A stretch of 64,000 bases of DNA from Flaviaestuariibacter sp. (GCA_025963645.1 JAOQAI010000017.1:62001-126000); one strand, 5' to 3'. Positions 16,711-25,683 are shown, counted from the stretch's first letter. Notes: generated by a model not told the origin, from the sequence alone. Translations and numbers: made by a program.

Positions 16711-17622
16711 ATGCTGCGCTGGTTATTTGTACTGCTCCTCTCTTCTTGCGTGTTGACCTCTGCTACTGCCCAGAGAAAGGATAAGCGATTACAAAAAGAA
16801 GTAGAAGCTTTGATAAAAGGCTTCGGTGGCGATATTGGCATTTACATTAAGAATTTAAAGAATGACAGAGTTGTCGCTATCAATGCTGATACGGTCTTTC
16901 CAACCGCCAGTATGGTCAAAGTACCGATACTGATTGGCGTGATGGACAAGATCAATAGGGGCGAATTATCTTACCACCAGGAATTAAAGTACCGCGACAG
17001 CTTATTGTATGCTGGTGCAGATATACTTGGTTCTTTTAAGGACACGGAACGCATCGAACTTAGCAAAGTGATGATGCTGATGCTGACGATGAGTGACAAC
17101 ACGGCGAGCCTGTGGCTGCAATCGTTGGCAGGTAAAGGCGACCGTATCAATCAATTATTAGATAGCAACGGTTTTGTTGCAACCCGTGTTAATTCACGCA
17201 CCATTGGTCGCGAAGGGGCACGAGTCATTTACGGTTGGGGGCAATCATCACCTCGTGAAATGGCAACACTTTTTGAAAAGATATATAAGGGTGATATCAT
17301 TTCAAAAGCCGCTTCCGATAAGATGCTACGACTGCTCAACCGGAACTATTTTGACATAGCTGCCGTGTCACAACTGCCGCCATATGCAACGGTGTTTACC
17401 AAGTATGGCGCAGTGAATCAAACCCGCAATGAAGTGCTGCTGGTGAAAGGCGCTAGTAGTCTTTATACCTTTTGCATCATGACGAAGAATAACAAGGATA
17501 CGACCTGGAAGAATAGTAATGAAGCCTGGGAACTGACACGGAAACTGTCGGCGTTGCTGTGGAAATATTTTGAACCGAAGGATAAGTGGAAAGCAGCAGT
17601 TGGAGCCGAAGTTTTTGATTAA
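16711..17622 (+). CDS. Secreted serine hydrolase, class A beta-lactamase fold
   Basis: A 303-residue protein with a signal peptide (MLRWLFVLLLSSCVLTSATAQ) and a class A beta-lactamase/transpeptidase-like fold. The SxxK motif is SMVK (in PTASMVKVPI), the SDN motif is present (TMSDNTASLWL), and the third element reads KYG instead of KTG. It may be a beta-lactamase relative or a peptidoglycan-processing hydrolase. The frame runs back to a TTG at 16630 inside the M20 gene, but the signal peptide fixes the start at ATG 16711, 4 bp after the M20 stop. Confidence 0.8.
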   Translation: MLRWLFVLLLSSCVLTSATAQRKDKRLQKEVEALIKGFGGDIGIYIKNLKNDRVVAINADTVFPTASMVKVPILIGVMDKINRGELSYHQELKYRDSLLYAGADILGSFKDTERIELSKVMMLMLTMSDNTASLWLQSLAGKGDRINQLLDSNGFVATRVNSRTIGREGARVIYGWGQSSPREMATLFEKIYKGDIISKAASDKMLRLLNRNYFDIAAVSQLPPYATVFTKYGAVNQTRNEVLLVKGASSLYTFCIMTKNNKDTTWKNSNEAWELTRKLSALLWKYFEPKDKWKAAVGAEVFD

Positions 17623-17645
17623 GTTAATGTCATGGCTTGGCTGTT

Positions 17646-17673
17646 CGTCATGGCTTCGTTCCTCGCCATGACG
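17646..17673. repeat. Inverted repeat between convergent genes
   Basis: CGTCATGGC and GCCATGACG frame a 10-base loop (TTCGTTCCTC) in the 59-bp gap between the convergent hydrolase and feoB genes. Nearly the same unit recurs at 56406-56428, so it belongs to a dispersed intergenic repeat family. Confidence 0.7.
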
Positions 17674-17681
17674 GAACAACC

Positions 17682-19799
17682 CTATGCCAACACCTGGTAC
17701 ACCAGCAAGCTCATTAAGTAAGCTATCCCAGTCATATACACAAACTGTATCACCGGCCATTTCCATGTCTTTGTCTCACGCTTCGTAATGGCCAATGTGC
17801 TCATGCACTGCATGGCAAATACATAAAAGATCATCAACGAAACACCGGTAGCTAATGTGAATAATTGACTGCCGTCTGCCTTCTTAGCCGCTCGCAATTT
17901 GTCCCGCAGCTTCAATCCTTCGTCATCATCACCCACACTATATAAGGTGGCCATTGTGCCCACAAATACTTCCCTTGCGGCAAACGACGTAATGAGCGAA
18001 ATGCCAATGCGCCAGTCATATCCTAGCGGACGAATCGCCGGTTCTATCGCATGACCGGCTATACCGGCAAACGATGCTTCGAGTTTGTTCATCCGGTACT
18101 CGCTTTCAATTTGGTCAGAAGGCTTGGTACCCGCAGCCTTGGCTTCTGCATACGTTTTTTCTACGGCATTCATTCGACCTGTCGGACCAAAGGAACTAAG
18201 CGCCCAAAGCAGCAGGCTAATGATCATGATGATCTTCCCGGCATCCGTGATAAAGATGCGGGCCTTGCCTACCATCGTTTGCAGCACATTGTTCCAACGT
18301 GGCGCCCGGTAAGTAGGCAATTCTAAAATGAAAAAGCTTTTCTCCTTTATGTGTATAAACCACTTGGCGATATAAGAAACCAGCAGTGCCATGATTAATC
18401 CCAACAGGTAAAGACCCATCATCACTAACCCCTGCACCGATACAAAGCCTAACAAATACGTGTTTGGAATCACCAACCCAATAAGGATAACATACACGGG
18501 CAACCGTGCCGAGCAACTGATAAGCGGTGTTACTAAAATGGTCAGCAATCTTTCCTTGCGGTTCTCGATAGCACGGGCGCTCATGATGGCAGGAACCGCA
18601 CAGGCAAAGCCACTGATGAGTGGCATCACGCTTTTACCATTGAGTCCAACGCTGCGCATCAACCGGTCGGTGAGGAAAGAGATACGAGCCATATAGCCCG
18701 TGTCTTCCAATAATGTGATCAAACCAAACAGGATCATGATCTGCGGCACAAAAACCAAGATGCCCCCAAGACCGGCAATAACGCCATTGATTAATAAGTC
18801 GCTCCACCAGGCTTCCGCTAAATTATTCGATAGCCAGCCGCTGGTGGTGGAGAAAAGCGTCTCGATCCAATCCATCGGGTATTGCGCCAAAAAGAAGACC
18901 GATTGAAAAAGCAGGAATAAGACGCCCAATAAAATCAGGTAACCCCAGCGACGGTGTAGCAGCACATTATCCAACTTGTCGGTGAAGAGTGTCTTCTGCA
19001 AAGGGTCCGGCTCCGACACCGCTACTTGCATTAAGTGCTTGATGCGGGTATAGCGCTGCAGTATCTCGGTTGCCTGTGTCTTCGTATGATTGAAGGAATA
19101 TGTTTGCTCAATGGCTTCGATAGAAGCATTCTGCGAAGCGCTCAACTCAAACTCTTCGTGGTTGATCAGATAATGGATTGCACCATAATCGCTTACTTGC
19201 GGAAAGAGACGTTGCAGATCGGCAATGGGCGAACTCGCCAGGGCTTTGTTATCTATAAAGTCCCGGGGCGGAATTTTATAGAGATTAGATGCTGTTAGTT
19301 CTATTGCCCGCTTTAATTCTTTAACCCCTTTCCCTTTGCGTGGATTCACCGCCACCACCGGCACACCCAGCTCGCGTTCCAGTTCCGGGATATTGATGCC
19401 AATGCCTTTCTTCTTGGCAAGATCCGCCATCGTTAGCGCTAATACTACAGGCTTCTTCAGGTCAATGATCTGCGTACAGAAAAGCAGGTTGCGCTTGAGG
19501 TTGCTGGCATCTACCACCACGACAAACACATCGGCCTTAATGTCCTTGTCCTGCCCGATCAATACCCGGTAGCTTACCCACTCGTCGAGGCGTTTTGGAT
19601 AAAGGCTATAGGTACCGGGAAGATCAATAATATTGGCTATGCCACCTTCAGACAAAGTCGTGAAGCCGGTCTTTTTATCCATCGTCACGCCCGGAAAATT
19701 ACCCACCTGCTGATTCAGCCCGGTTAGGCAATTAAACAGCGAACTCTTGCCACTGTTCGGGTTTCCTACTAAAGCGATATGTACGGTTTGTTCGGCCAC
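17682..19799 (-). CDS. feoB: Ferrous iron transport protein B
   Basis: The GTP-gated inner-membrane Fe(II) transporter. The 705 residues have an N-terminal G domain (GNPNSGKSSLFNCLTG near residue 12, then VGNFPGVT, DLPGTYSL and a TMAD base-recognition motif) and a C-terminal membrane domain of about ten segments with the gate motifs GFACAVPAIMSAR and SCSARLPVYV. The start is GTG at 19799; no in-frame ATG precedes the G1 loop. No FeoA domain is fused and no feoA lies beside it; feoA is at 13.2 kb. Confidence 0.95.
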   Translation of the reverse strand: MAEQTVHIALVGNPNSGKSSLFNCLTGLNQQVGNFPGVTMDKKTGFTTLSEGGIANIIDLPGTYSLYPKRLDEWVSYRVLIGQDKDIKADVFVVVVDASNLKRNLLFCTQIIDLKKPVVLALTMADLAKKKGIGINIPELERELGVPVVAVNPRKGKGVKELKRAIELTASNLYKIPPRDFIDNKALASSPIADLQRLFPQVSDYGAIHYLINHEEFELSASQNASIEAIEQTYSFNHTKTQATEILQRYTRIKHLMQVAVSEPDPLQKTLFTDKLDNVLLHRRWGYLILLGVLFLLFQSVFFLAQYPMDWIETLFSTTSGWLSNNLAEAWWSDLLINGVIAGLGGILVFVPQIMILFGLITLLEDTGYMARISFLTDRLMRSVGLNGKSVMPLISGFACAVPAIMSARAIENRKERLLTILVTPLISCSARLPVYVILIGLVIPNTYLLGFVSVQGLVMMGLYLLGLIMALLVSYIAKWFIHIKEKSFFILELPTYRAPRWNNVLQTMVGKARIFITDAGKIIMIISLLLWALSSFGPTGRMNAVEKTYAEAKAAGTKPSDQIESEYRMNKLEASFAGIAGHAIEPAIRPLGYDWRIGISLITSFAAREVFVGTMATLYSVGDDDEGLKLRDKLRAAKKADGSQLFTLATGVSLMIFYVFAMQCMSTLAITKRETKTWKWPVIQFVYMTGIAYLMSLLVYQVLA

Positions 19800-19911
19800 G
19801 TTTGCGGCCGCAAAGGTAACCCAGCCTTATCCCCCGCCCTTACGAGATGCGGAGTTTTACAAAAAGGTTAAGGAAAATCCTGCAATCAAAAAAATAGAAT
19901 TATAGTCTATA

Positions 19912-21627
19912 ATGGTGATTGAAGTAAATACTTTTGTTCTCTATTCACCCCTCAAATTTCCGGCTGTGGCGTATCGTGTATTTAACCTCGTGCTTTTACT
20001 GGTAGCCCTCTCGTCAGCGGCACAAAAAATCAAGAAAGAAGACAAGCTACTACTGGATAACCTGAAAACACATATTGGGTACCTCTCCAATGACAAGCTG
20101 GAAGGCCGCCGCACCGGTACGGAAGGTGAACGCTTAGCCGCGCTTTACATCAGCGGGTTATTTCAATCAATAGGACTTCAACCAAAGGGCACCGATAACT
20201 ATTATCAAACTTTTGAGATTAGCGAGGGACGGCAGGTGAATCCTTCGACGCATTTGTATATAGATGAAACCGGGTTAGTGCAAGGCAAGGATTTCTTTCC
20301 ACTGACCTTTAGCGGCAACGGCTCTGTAACGGCGCTTTCCTCTCTATCCCTGCAAGAGACACAAACGCCCTGGTTCCTGGATCTGAAAGAACTGCTGGAA
20401 GCCAATAAGGACAATCCACATTTTGACATACCGGATGCCGTACGCACCAAAGTGGCTAAGATGCAAGGGAAGGGAGCCAACGCGGTATTTGTTTACAATA
20501 CATCTACTATAAAAGACAACCTGGCATTTTCCGGAAAAGAAAAAGTGGAGACCCTACCGATACCCGTGGTGTATCTATCTACCGAAATGGTGAAGAAATA
20601 TCTTGCGGATGAAACCGCTTCACTGGACATTAAACTGAAAACAGATATAGGGCTGAAGGTGCGTAAGGGGATGAACGTGGTGGGCTATATCAACAACGGG
20701 GCAGCTAACACCGTTGTTTTGGGTGCTCATTTCGATCACCTGGGCTGGGGCGAGGATAATAATTCGCTGCACCGTACCGGTCCGGCGGCACTGCACAATG
20801 GCGCGGATGACAATGCCAGCGGCACGGCTGCTGTGATAGAAATAGCCCGTTTGCTGAAAGCCTCAAAATTCAATGGCAACAATTACCTGTTCATTGCCTT
20901 TTCGGGCGAAGAGCTGGGACTTTACGGTTCTAAATATTTTGTAGAGAACCCGACCATTGATCTTTCCATAGTGAATTACATGATTAACCTGGATATGGTG
21001 GGTCGCCTGAATGAAACCTCGCCAACGATAACGGTGGGTGGGTTTAGCACTACGCCAACCTGGGCACAGTTGTATGCCCTCACAGGCAAGAAAAAGCTAT
21101 ATGCAGAAAACCTGCTTTACCGCTACGATAGCAGTGGCACCGGTCCCTCCGACCATACTTCCTTTTACAACAAAGGCATCCCGGTACTTTTTTATTTTAC
21201 CGGTCTGCACAGCGACTATCACCGCCCTTCAGATGACGCGGATCGTATCAACTATTCAGGAGAAGCCACTATCATCAAGCATATACTAAGTGTGATTGAG
21301 AACGTAAATAAGAGTAAGGAGAAATTACCCTTTTCCAAGACGCGGGAAATGCAGTTGGGCACTTCGGCCCGGTTCAGCGTGACGATGGGGATAATGCCGG
21401 ACTATACTTATGGCGGTGCCGGTGTGCGGGTGGATGGCGTGAGCGAAGGGCGACCTGCCCAGAAGGCGGGTTTGCGAACAGGTGACGTGGTGACTGCCCT
21501 TGGCGAGCATAAAGTAGGTTCGGTCGAAAGCTATATGCAGGTGCTCGGAAAGTTTAAAAAGGGTGATAAGACTGCGGTAACTTACATCCGCGACAAGCAA
21601 TCGATCACTACCACTGTTGAATTTTAA
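19912..21627 (+). CDS. M28-family peptidase with PDZ domain
   Basis: A periplasmic zinc aminopeptidase-like enzyme of 571 residues. The N terminus has a hydrophobic export segment (FNLVLLLVALSSAAQ); an in-frame GTG at 19966 would give a more usual signal peptide. A PA-type insert (about 140-230) lies inside the M28 catalytic part: GAHFDHLGWG, HNGADDNASGTAAV, FSGEELGLYGS, NLDMVGRL and SDHTSFY supply the metal and catalytic residues. A C-terminal PDZ domain (about 480-570) includes GRPAQKAGLRTGDVV. The IPExxxVDY gene follows after 17 bp. Confidence 0.9.
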   Translation: MVIEVNTFVLYSPLKFPAVAYRVFNLVLLLVALSSAAQKIKKEDKLLLDNLKTHIGYLSNDKLEGRRTGTEGERLAALYISGLFQSIGLQPKGTDNYYQTFEISEGRQVNPSTHLYIDETGLVQGKDFFPLTFSGNGSVTALSSLSLQETQTPWFLDLKELLEANKDNPHFDIPDAVRTKVAKMQGKGANAVFVYNTSTIKDNLAFSGKEKVETLPIPVVYLSTEMVKKYLADETASLDIKLKTDIGLKVRKGMNVVGYINNGAANTVVLGAHFDHLGWGEDNNSLHRTGPAALHNGADDNASGTAAVIEIARLLKASKFNGNNYLFIAFSGEELGLYGSKYFVENPTIDLSIVNYMINLDMVGRLNETSPTITVGGFSTTPTWAQLYALTGKKKLYAENLLYRYDSSGTGPSDHTSFYNKGIPVLFYFTGLHSDYHRPSDDADRINYSGEATIIKHILSVIENVNKSKEKLPFSKTREMQLGTSARFSVTMGIMPDYTYGGAGVRVDGVSEGRPAQKAGLRTGDVVTALGEHKVGSVESYMQVLGKFKKGDKTAVTYIRDKQSITTTVEF

Positions 21628-21644
21628 CGCCATAAACAACCGCC

Positions 21645-22079
21645 ATGAAACTCTCACTTGATTCCACTGCGCTTACCGATGGTTTCTTTGAAGAGACCCG
21701 CCTGCTGGGCATTATGGCACCTATGAAGGATTATCTTTTCTGCTGGCAACTGAACAACTTGCTAGGTGTTGATTTCCGCATTAATAATGAGATCGAGATC
21801 CAGCTGACTAAGAAAGGTCGCAACTACTTTTTTGCGGTGTATGAATACCCGGAAGCACATACCTGCCTGACCCACTATCTCTATAACAACCAATTTGACG
21901 GCGAATACCTGCTGCCTGAATTCAAGCATCTTGATTTTTTGTGGCTGCTAAAAGGCGATGAGGTGGAAGATGGCCGCATCCAGGAGCTGGTTCATTCGGT
22001 GAAGGATATTAAGGGGGTGCAACTCGTGTCGGAACTGACGAATGAGAAGATTAAGCACAAGGAGCACTTGGTGTTTTAG
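21645..22079 (+). CDS. IPExxxVDY family protein
   Basis: A 144-residue cytoplasmic protein of a family found in Bacteroidota and named for an N-terminal motif; here the motif region reads LLGIMAPMKDYLFCW. No enzyme motif is visible and its role is unknown. It starts 17 bp after the M28 peptidase and converges with the nucleotidyltransferase, leaving 5 bp between the two. Confidence 0.75.
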   Translation: MKLSLDSTALTDGFFEETRLLGIMAPMKDYLFCWQLNNLLGVDFRINNEIEIQLTKKGRNYFFAVYEYPEAHTCLTHYLYNNQFDGEYLLPEFKHLDFLWLLKGDEVEDGRIQELVHSVKDIKGVQLVSELTNEKIKHKEHLVF

Positions 22080-22084
22080 AAACG

Positions 22085-22579
22085 CTATTGGTCTTTGTTC
22101 AATTTTTCAATATCCCCGATATCTTTATTCCGCCCGCTTTTCTTCTTTGAAAGAAGTAAATCCGCAAGCCCGATAATTGAAATCTCAATATCATGAACAA
22201 CTGAAATTTCTCTTTGTTTATAATGCATGCTAAATCTATCAAGGCCAATTATAGAAGGCAGGAAATCAAGCGTAAATGAATCAAACTCATACCGGAAAAA
22301 AGACCGAAGCGGCTCAGGTGTTTTCTCTTCCCGAAATCGGGAAACATCTTGACCCAGATCTTCAAGCGCATCCAATAATTTAAAATAGTTTTCGTAGCTT
22401 GGGTTATACCAAATATCCAGATCTTCTTTTTCAAGCTGTTTGCCATCAATAGTAGTTGACGGCCGGTAATATCCATAAAAAGCCACAGCCGTTCCGCCAA
22501 CAATCATATATTGAACAGAACGAACATGGAGTGCCTTACATACAAGTAAAAGGTTATGAAAAGATTGGTCAGCGGCCAT
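22085..22579 (-). CDS. Nucleotidyltransferase-fold protein (AbiEii/DUF6036-like)
   Basis: A 164-residue protein with a minimal nucleotidyltransferase core: VGGTAVAFYGYYRPST followed by KEDLDIWY, i.e. the GG...R...DLDIW pattern of AbiEii-type and DUF6036 proteins. The second acidic position may be FDSFTLDFLP. Such proteins are often the enzyme half of two-gene toxin-antitoxin or defence modules, but also occur as orphans. The ATG at 22579 shares one base with the stop of a 54-residue ORF just upstream, so the pair is translationally coupled; an in-frame GTG directly before it is an alternative start. Confidence 0.65.
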   Translation of the reverse strand: MAADQSFHNLLLVCKALHVRSVQYMIVGGTAVAFYGYYRPSTTIDGKQLEKEDLDIWYNPSYENYFKLLDALEDLGQDVSRFREEKTPEPLRSFFRYEFDSFTLDFLPSIIGLDRFSMHYKQREISVVHDIEISIIGLADLLLSKKKSGRNKDIGDIEKLNKDQ

Positions 22580-22743
22580 CACTTAAGCCTTTTATCCTCT
22601 TTATCTTTCCGGACTACATTATTCTTCAATAAACTAATAAAGTCTTTGAATGTTTGCTGATTTGCCAATTTTGGCAGCGGCTTCCCTTTATAAGTACTTG
22701 CTTTTAGTTCACTAAAGTTCCTGAAGTGCTCTAAATGATTCAT
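22579..22743 (-). CDS. 54-residue protein coupled to the nucleotidyltransferase
   Basis: An open frame starting MNHLEHFRNFSELKAST and ending in a very basic tail (VVRKDKEDKRLK). Its TGA overlaps the downstream ATG by one base (TGATG), a strong sign that it is a real gene co-translated with the nucleotidyltransferase. It is hydrophilic and helical with no recognised domain. It could be an antitoxin-like partner; that is inference from the arrangement only. Confidence 0.55.
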   Translation of the reverse strand: MNHLEHFRNFSELKASTYKGKPLPKLANQQTFKDFISLLKNNVVRKDKEDKRLK

Positions 22744-22799
22744 TTTATTTCTTAGTATTTATTCGTCAATTAAAGCTATAACATTGGCCTGAATCTTAG

Positions 22800-23015
22800 C
22801 CAAAGCATTTTTTTTATTTAAATTTACAGCTAATTGGCAATGAAAAACAAAGTGCGGTTTTGGTTTCTTCTCAGGTTTCTTTGACAGATAAGCCATTAAA
22901 AATCCCCTCTCCTTCCTAATATTCCCAACTAGGTAATCTGGAGCTTAAAGAACTGGAGTGGGAATTCAGTGCAGAAACACTTAAGAAAAAAATTTATAAC
23001 TGTAAAGCTATCCCT
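22800..23015 (+). pseudogene. Possible degraded coding remnant in front of DUF983
   Basis: In frame with the DUF983 gene, the upstream codons read as plausible protein (SSQVSLTDKPLKIPSPS, TAA at 22917, then GNLELKELEWEFSAETLKK) with no other stop between 22800 and 23015 and no start codon. It may be a decayed gene end or chance. The rest of the 272-bp gap holds nothing I recognise. Confidence 0.2.
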
Positions 23016-23477
23016 ATGTGTGCTACTACCCGTGATGTGAAACCGAATTTTATAATAAGTCTATTGCAATCGAAATGCACCCGTTGCCGCAGAGGCAATA
23101 TGTTCCAGGTGAAGAATCCTTACCGGCTAAAAACCACCATGCGGATGCATGACACCTGCCCCGTGTGCGGACAACCCCTGGATATGGAACCGGGTTTTTA
23201 TTATGGCACCAATATGATCAGCTATGCGCTGGCAGTGCTTATCTGCGTGGTTACCTTTTTCCTGTGGTGGGCTATCATTGGTTTCTCGCTCAGTGATTCG
23301 CGTTTCTTCTGGTGGATCGGCATCAACGCGTTTTTGCTGATTGCACTGCAGCCGCCTCTGATGCGCATCTCCCGCACGGTGTGGCTGGCGTTCTTTGTAA
23401 AGTATAGCCCGAACTGGGACAAGGGCGATATCGTGAGCCGGTATAATGTGAATAAGGAGCATCAGAATAACTGGTAG
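23016..23477 (+). CDS. DUF983 membrane protein
   Basis: A 153-residue inner-membrane protein. It has an N-terminal zinc-ribbon pair (CTRCRRGNMF and CPVCGQPLDMEPGFYYGTNM), two transmembrane segments (about 70-92 and 100-120) and a cytoplasmic C terminus, matching DUF983. The GFYYG segment is family-typical. The function is unknown. Confidence 0.85.
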   Translation: MCATTRDVKPNFIISLLQSKCTRCRRGNMFQVKNPYRLKTTMRMHDTCPVCGQPLDMEPGFYYGTNMISYALAVLICVVTFFLWWAIIGFSLSDSRFFWWIGINAFLLIALQPPLMRISRTVWLAFFVKYSPNWDKGDIVSRYNVNKEHQNNW

Positions 23478-23480
23478 TGT

Positions 23481-23534
23481 TCTTTATCCCGGCTGTTTTC
23501 ATTCTAATGTTGCATAGAACAGTCGGGATAGAGA
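23481..23534. repeat. Imperfect hairpin after DUF983
   Basis: Two 17-base arms (23481-23497 and 23518-23534), differing at two positions that still allow G-T pairs, enclose 20 bases. There is no T tail, so it is at best a weak terminator or an mRNA 3'-end structure. Confidence 0.5.
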
Positions 23535-23595
23535 ATGAACCCATTGTCGTTGATATATTTACTTAATAGCTGTAGTTTTTAAACTTATTTTGTTT

Positions 23596-24249
23596 ATGAC
23601 AAGACGACAAAGAGCCTATCTTTTAATGGTGCTTCATTCACTTACAAACAGTGTTAGACAAGCGAGACTGAATACTGAAATGAAACATTTTGGTCTTTCA
23701 GACGATGAATTACAAACAGAACTTGCAAATGTTGAAAGTACATTTAATAATGGCATTTGCAATCTCAATACAAACCAATTAAATAATATACTTGCACAGG
23801 TCCATAACAACGGAGTAATCATTGAAAATATCAGAAGACGTTTAGAATTCTATGAAATAAACAGCGATTACCACGAAAATATCATACGATTCTTTCAAGA
23901 TTATGCACAAACTGACGAACCGATTGACGTTGGAAGTTTAGATACTGAATTTCGTGGAGTTCAGGTTGCATCAAGAGATAATTTCAACACAATCATTAAT
24001 CAAGGCTGGACAGGAGATTGGGATCTGAATCCTGATAATATTACCCCTAGAAGAGTGCAAGTCGCATCTATGAATGAAAATGGAACATTTCCCCGTGGTT
24101 TCTATCTTAATGCAGATATAATAGACATTCAACCAATTCAATATTCTGATAAAATAAGGTATAGGTTGTTTATCTCAGATCCAGTAATAATAAACACTGG
24201 AAACCGTAATGTAAAATTTATAGCCCAACCTGTACGATATATCAGATAG
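23596..24249 (+). CDS. AT-rich orphan protein of unknown function
   Basis: A 217-residue hydrophilic protein starting MTRRQRAYLLMVLHSLTN; a TTG two codons upstream is not needed. The N-terminal half looks helical and Asn-rich (LNTEMKHFGLSDDELQTELANVESTF), the C-terminal half beta-rich (residues about 120-217), perhaps a small binding domain. No motif is recognised. Base composition and codon use (many AAT, ATA, TTA) are clearly more AT-rich than the neighbours, suggesting recent acquisition. It stands alone and converges with nadA. Confidence 0.6.
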   Translation: MTRRQRAYLLMVLHSLTNSVRQARLNTEMKHFGLSDDELQTELANVESTFNNGICNLNTNQLNNILAQVHNNGVIIENIRRRLEFYEINSDYHENIIRFFQDYAQTDEPIDVGSLDTEFRGVQVASRDNFNTIINQGWTGDWDLNPDNITPRRVQVASMNENGTFPRGFYLNADIIDIQPIQYSDKIRYRLFISDPVIINTGNRNVKFIAQPVRYIR

Positions 24250-24290
24250 AAATAGGTCAAAATAGCTGCATGGCTAAACTCTCCTTATCC

Positions 24291-25304
24291 CTAAATCAAC
24301 CCCACCTTCTTACTGATCTCCAGCATCCTGTCCAATGAACCTTTAGCCTGCAGGCGAAGCGTTTCGTCCATAATTATCTCCGGTTGCTCGTATTTCATGC
24401 ACAGGTACACCTTCTCCAGCGTATTGCGCTTCATGTGTGGACAATCGTTACAAGCGCAATGATTATCGGGTGGTGCGGGTATAAGCGTTTTACCCGGAGC
24501 TTGCTTTTGCATCTGGTGAAGGATGCCGGCTTCGGTGGCTACAATAAATTCCTGGTTGGGGGTATTCTTCACATAGGCGAGTAGCTGGGTGGTAGATCCT
24601 ACAAAATCGGATATGCGCAGGATCGGTTCCTCACACTCCGGGTGCGAGATCAGCTTAGCCTGCGGGTGACGCACCTGCAACCTGGTGATCTTTTCTAAAC
24701 TAAATATTTCGTGCACCATGCAGGCGCCGTTCCAAAGCAGCATATCACGACCGGTTTCGCGGTTGATCCAGCCACCGAGGTTCTTGTCCGGCGCAAAGAT
24801 GATCTTCTGCTCTTTCGGGAAGCTTTCCACAATGGCTTTTGCATTGGAGGACGTGCAGATCACATCGGTCAATGCCTTGATGCCGGCGCTACAGTTGATA
24901 TAAGAAATGACTATGTGATCCGGGTGCTGCTCCTTGAACTTTTGAAAGAGCGGTGGGGGACAGCTCTCGCTAAGCGAACAACCTGCCTTAAAATCGGGGA
25001 TAACGACCTTCTTGCCCGGGTTTAGGATCTTGGCAGTCTCCGCCATGAAGTGCACCCCGGCAAAAACGATCATATCGGCGTTTGTCTTTGCCGCCTTTTC
25101 CGCCAGCCCTAAACTGTCACCAATAAAATCAGCAATGTCCTGTATGTCCGGCTCCTGGTATAGGTGCGCCAGTATCACGGCGTTCTTTTCCTTCTTCAGC
25201 TTTTCTATTTCCGCAAACAGGTCCAGGGTTGGATCAATGGCGCGGTCAAGAAATCCTTTTTCTAAAATCTCGTTTTGTTCGGCTATCAACATTTCCCCTT
25301 GCAT
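24291..25304 (-). CDS. nadA: Quinolinate synthase
   Basis: Condenses iminoaspartate and dihydroxyacetone phosphate to quinolinate, the first dedicated NAD ring precursor, using a [4Fe-4S] cluster. The 337 residues carry the family segments [41 protein letters not shown], a SHPECEEP motif, [13 protein letters not shown] and [12 protein letters not shown], which supply the cluster cysteines. No nadB or nadC is beside it. Its promoter must lie in the origin-like region that starts directly upstream. Confidence 0.96.
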   Translation of the reverse strand: MQGEMLIAEQNEILEKGFLDRAIDPTLDLFAEIEKLKKEKNAVILAHLYQEPDIQDIADFIGDSLGLAEKAAKTNADMIVFAGVHFMAETAKILNPGKKVVIPDFKAGCSLSESCPPPLFQKFKEQHPDHIVISYINCSAGIKALTDVICTSSNAKAIVESFPKEQKIIFAPDKNLGGWINRETGRDMLLWNGACMVHEIFSLEKITRLQVRHPQAKLISHPECEEPILRISDFVGSTTQLLAYVKNTPNQEFIVATEAGILHQMQKQAPGKTLIPAPPDNHCACNDCPHMKRNTLEKVYLCMKYEQPEIIMDETLRLQAKGSLDRMLEISKKVGLI

Positions 25305-25683
25305 ATAATAACTACTAATATTCTATATAATTATAAAAGAAAACCTACTACTATTAGGGCTGTGAATTAGTGGATAATGCACGACCGCTTTTTACTGACT
25401 GCAAATTTGATGCAGTTATTCACATAAAGTTTCCGGTTTTGCACAACGAAGTTATTGAAGGGTGGCGGAGCGCCGCTCATTTTCCACAGCGTTGTGGATT
25501 TCAGTCTGTGAAAAAATTTGATTTACATGGTAGATTTTCACTTTGTGAATTTCCTGCGGATAAATGAGGGATAATGCACAGGAAAAATTTTGCCGGCGTT
25601 GCCGGATTTCTTATTGACCATTCGTCCACGTTTCACTTCACCGTTCCACAAGGGTTATTCACATTCTTTTTTCGTAATTCACA
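25300..25683. other. oriC: Probable chromosomal replication origin (oriC)
   Basis: The 559-bp gap between divergent nadA and the PpiD-like gene is dense in DnaA-box-like 9-mers. Perfect TTATTCACA occurs at 25416-25424 and 25655-25663. One-mismatch versions of TTATnCACA occur at 25361-25369 (minus), 25369-25377 (minus, TTATCCACT), 25437-25445, 25480-25488 (TTTTCCACA), 25507-25515 (minus), 25555-25563 (minus), 25572-25580 and 25675-25683. Read on the minus strand, the first box is followed by GCCC, then TAATAGTAGTAG (25345-25356) and then an AT-only tract (25303-25340): the DnaA box, GC cluster, DnaA-trio and AT-rich order of a basal unwinding system. dnaN is 8 kb away. From 25684 to 25799 I see nothing further. 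Confidence 0.75.
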
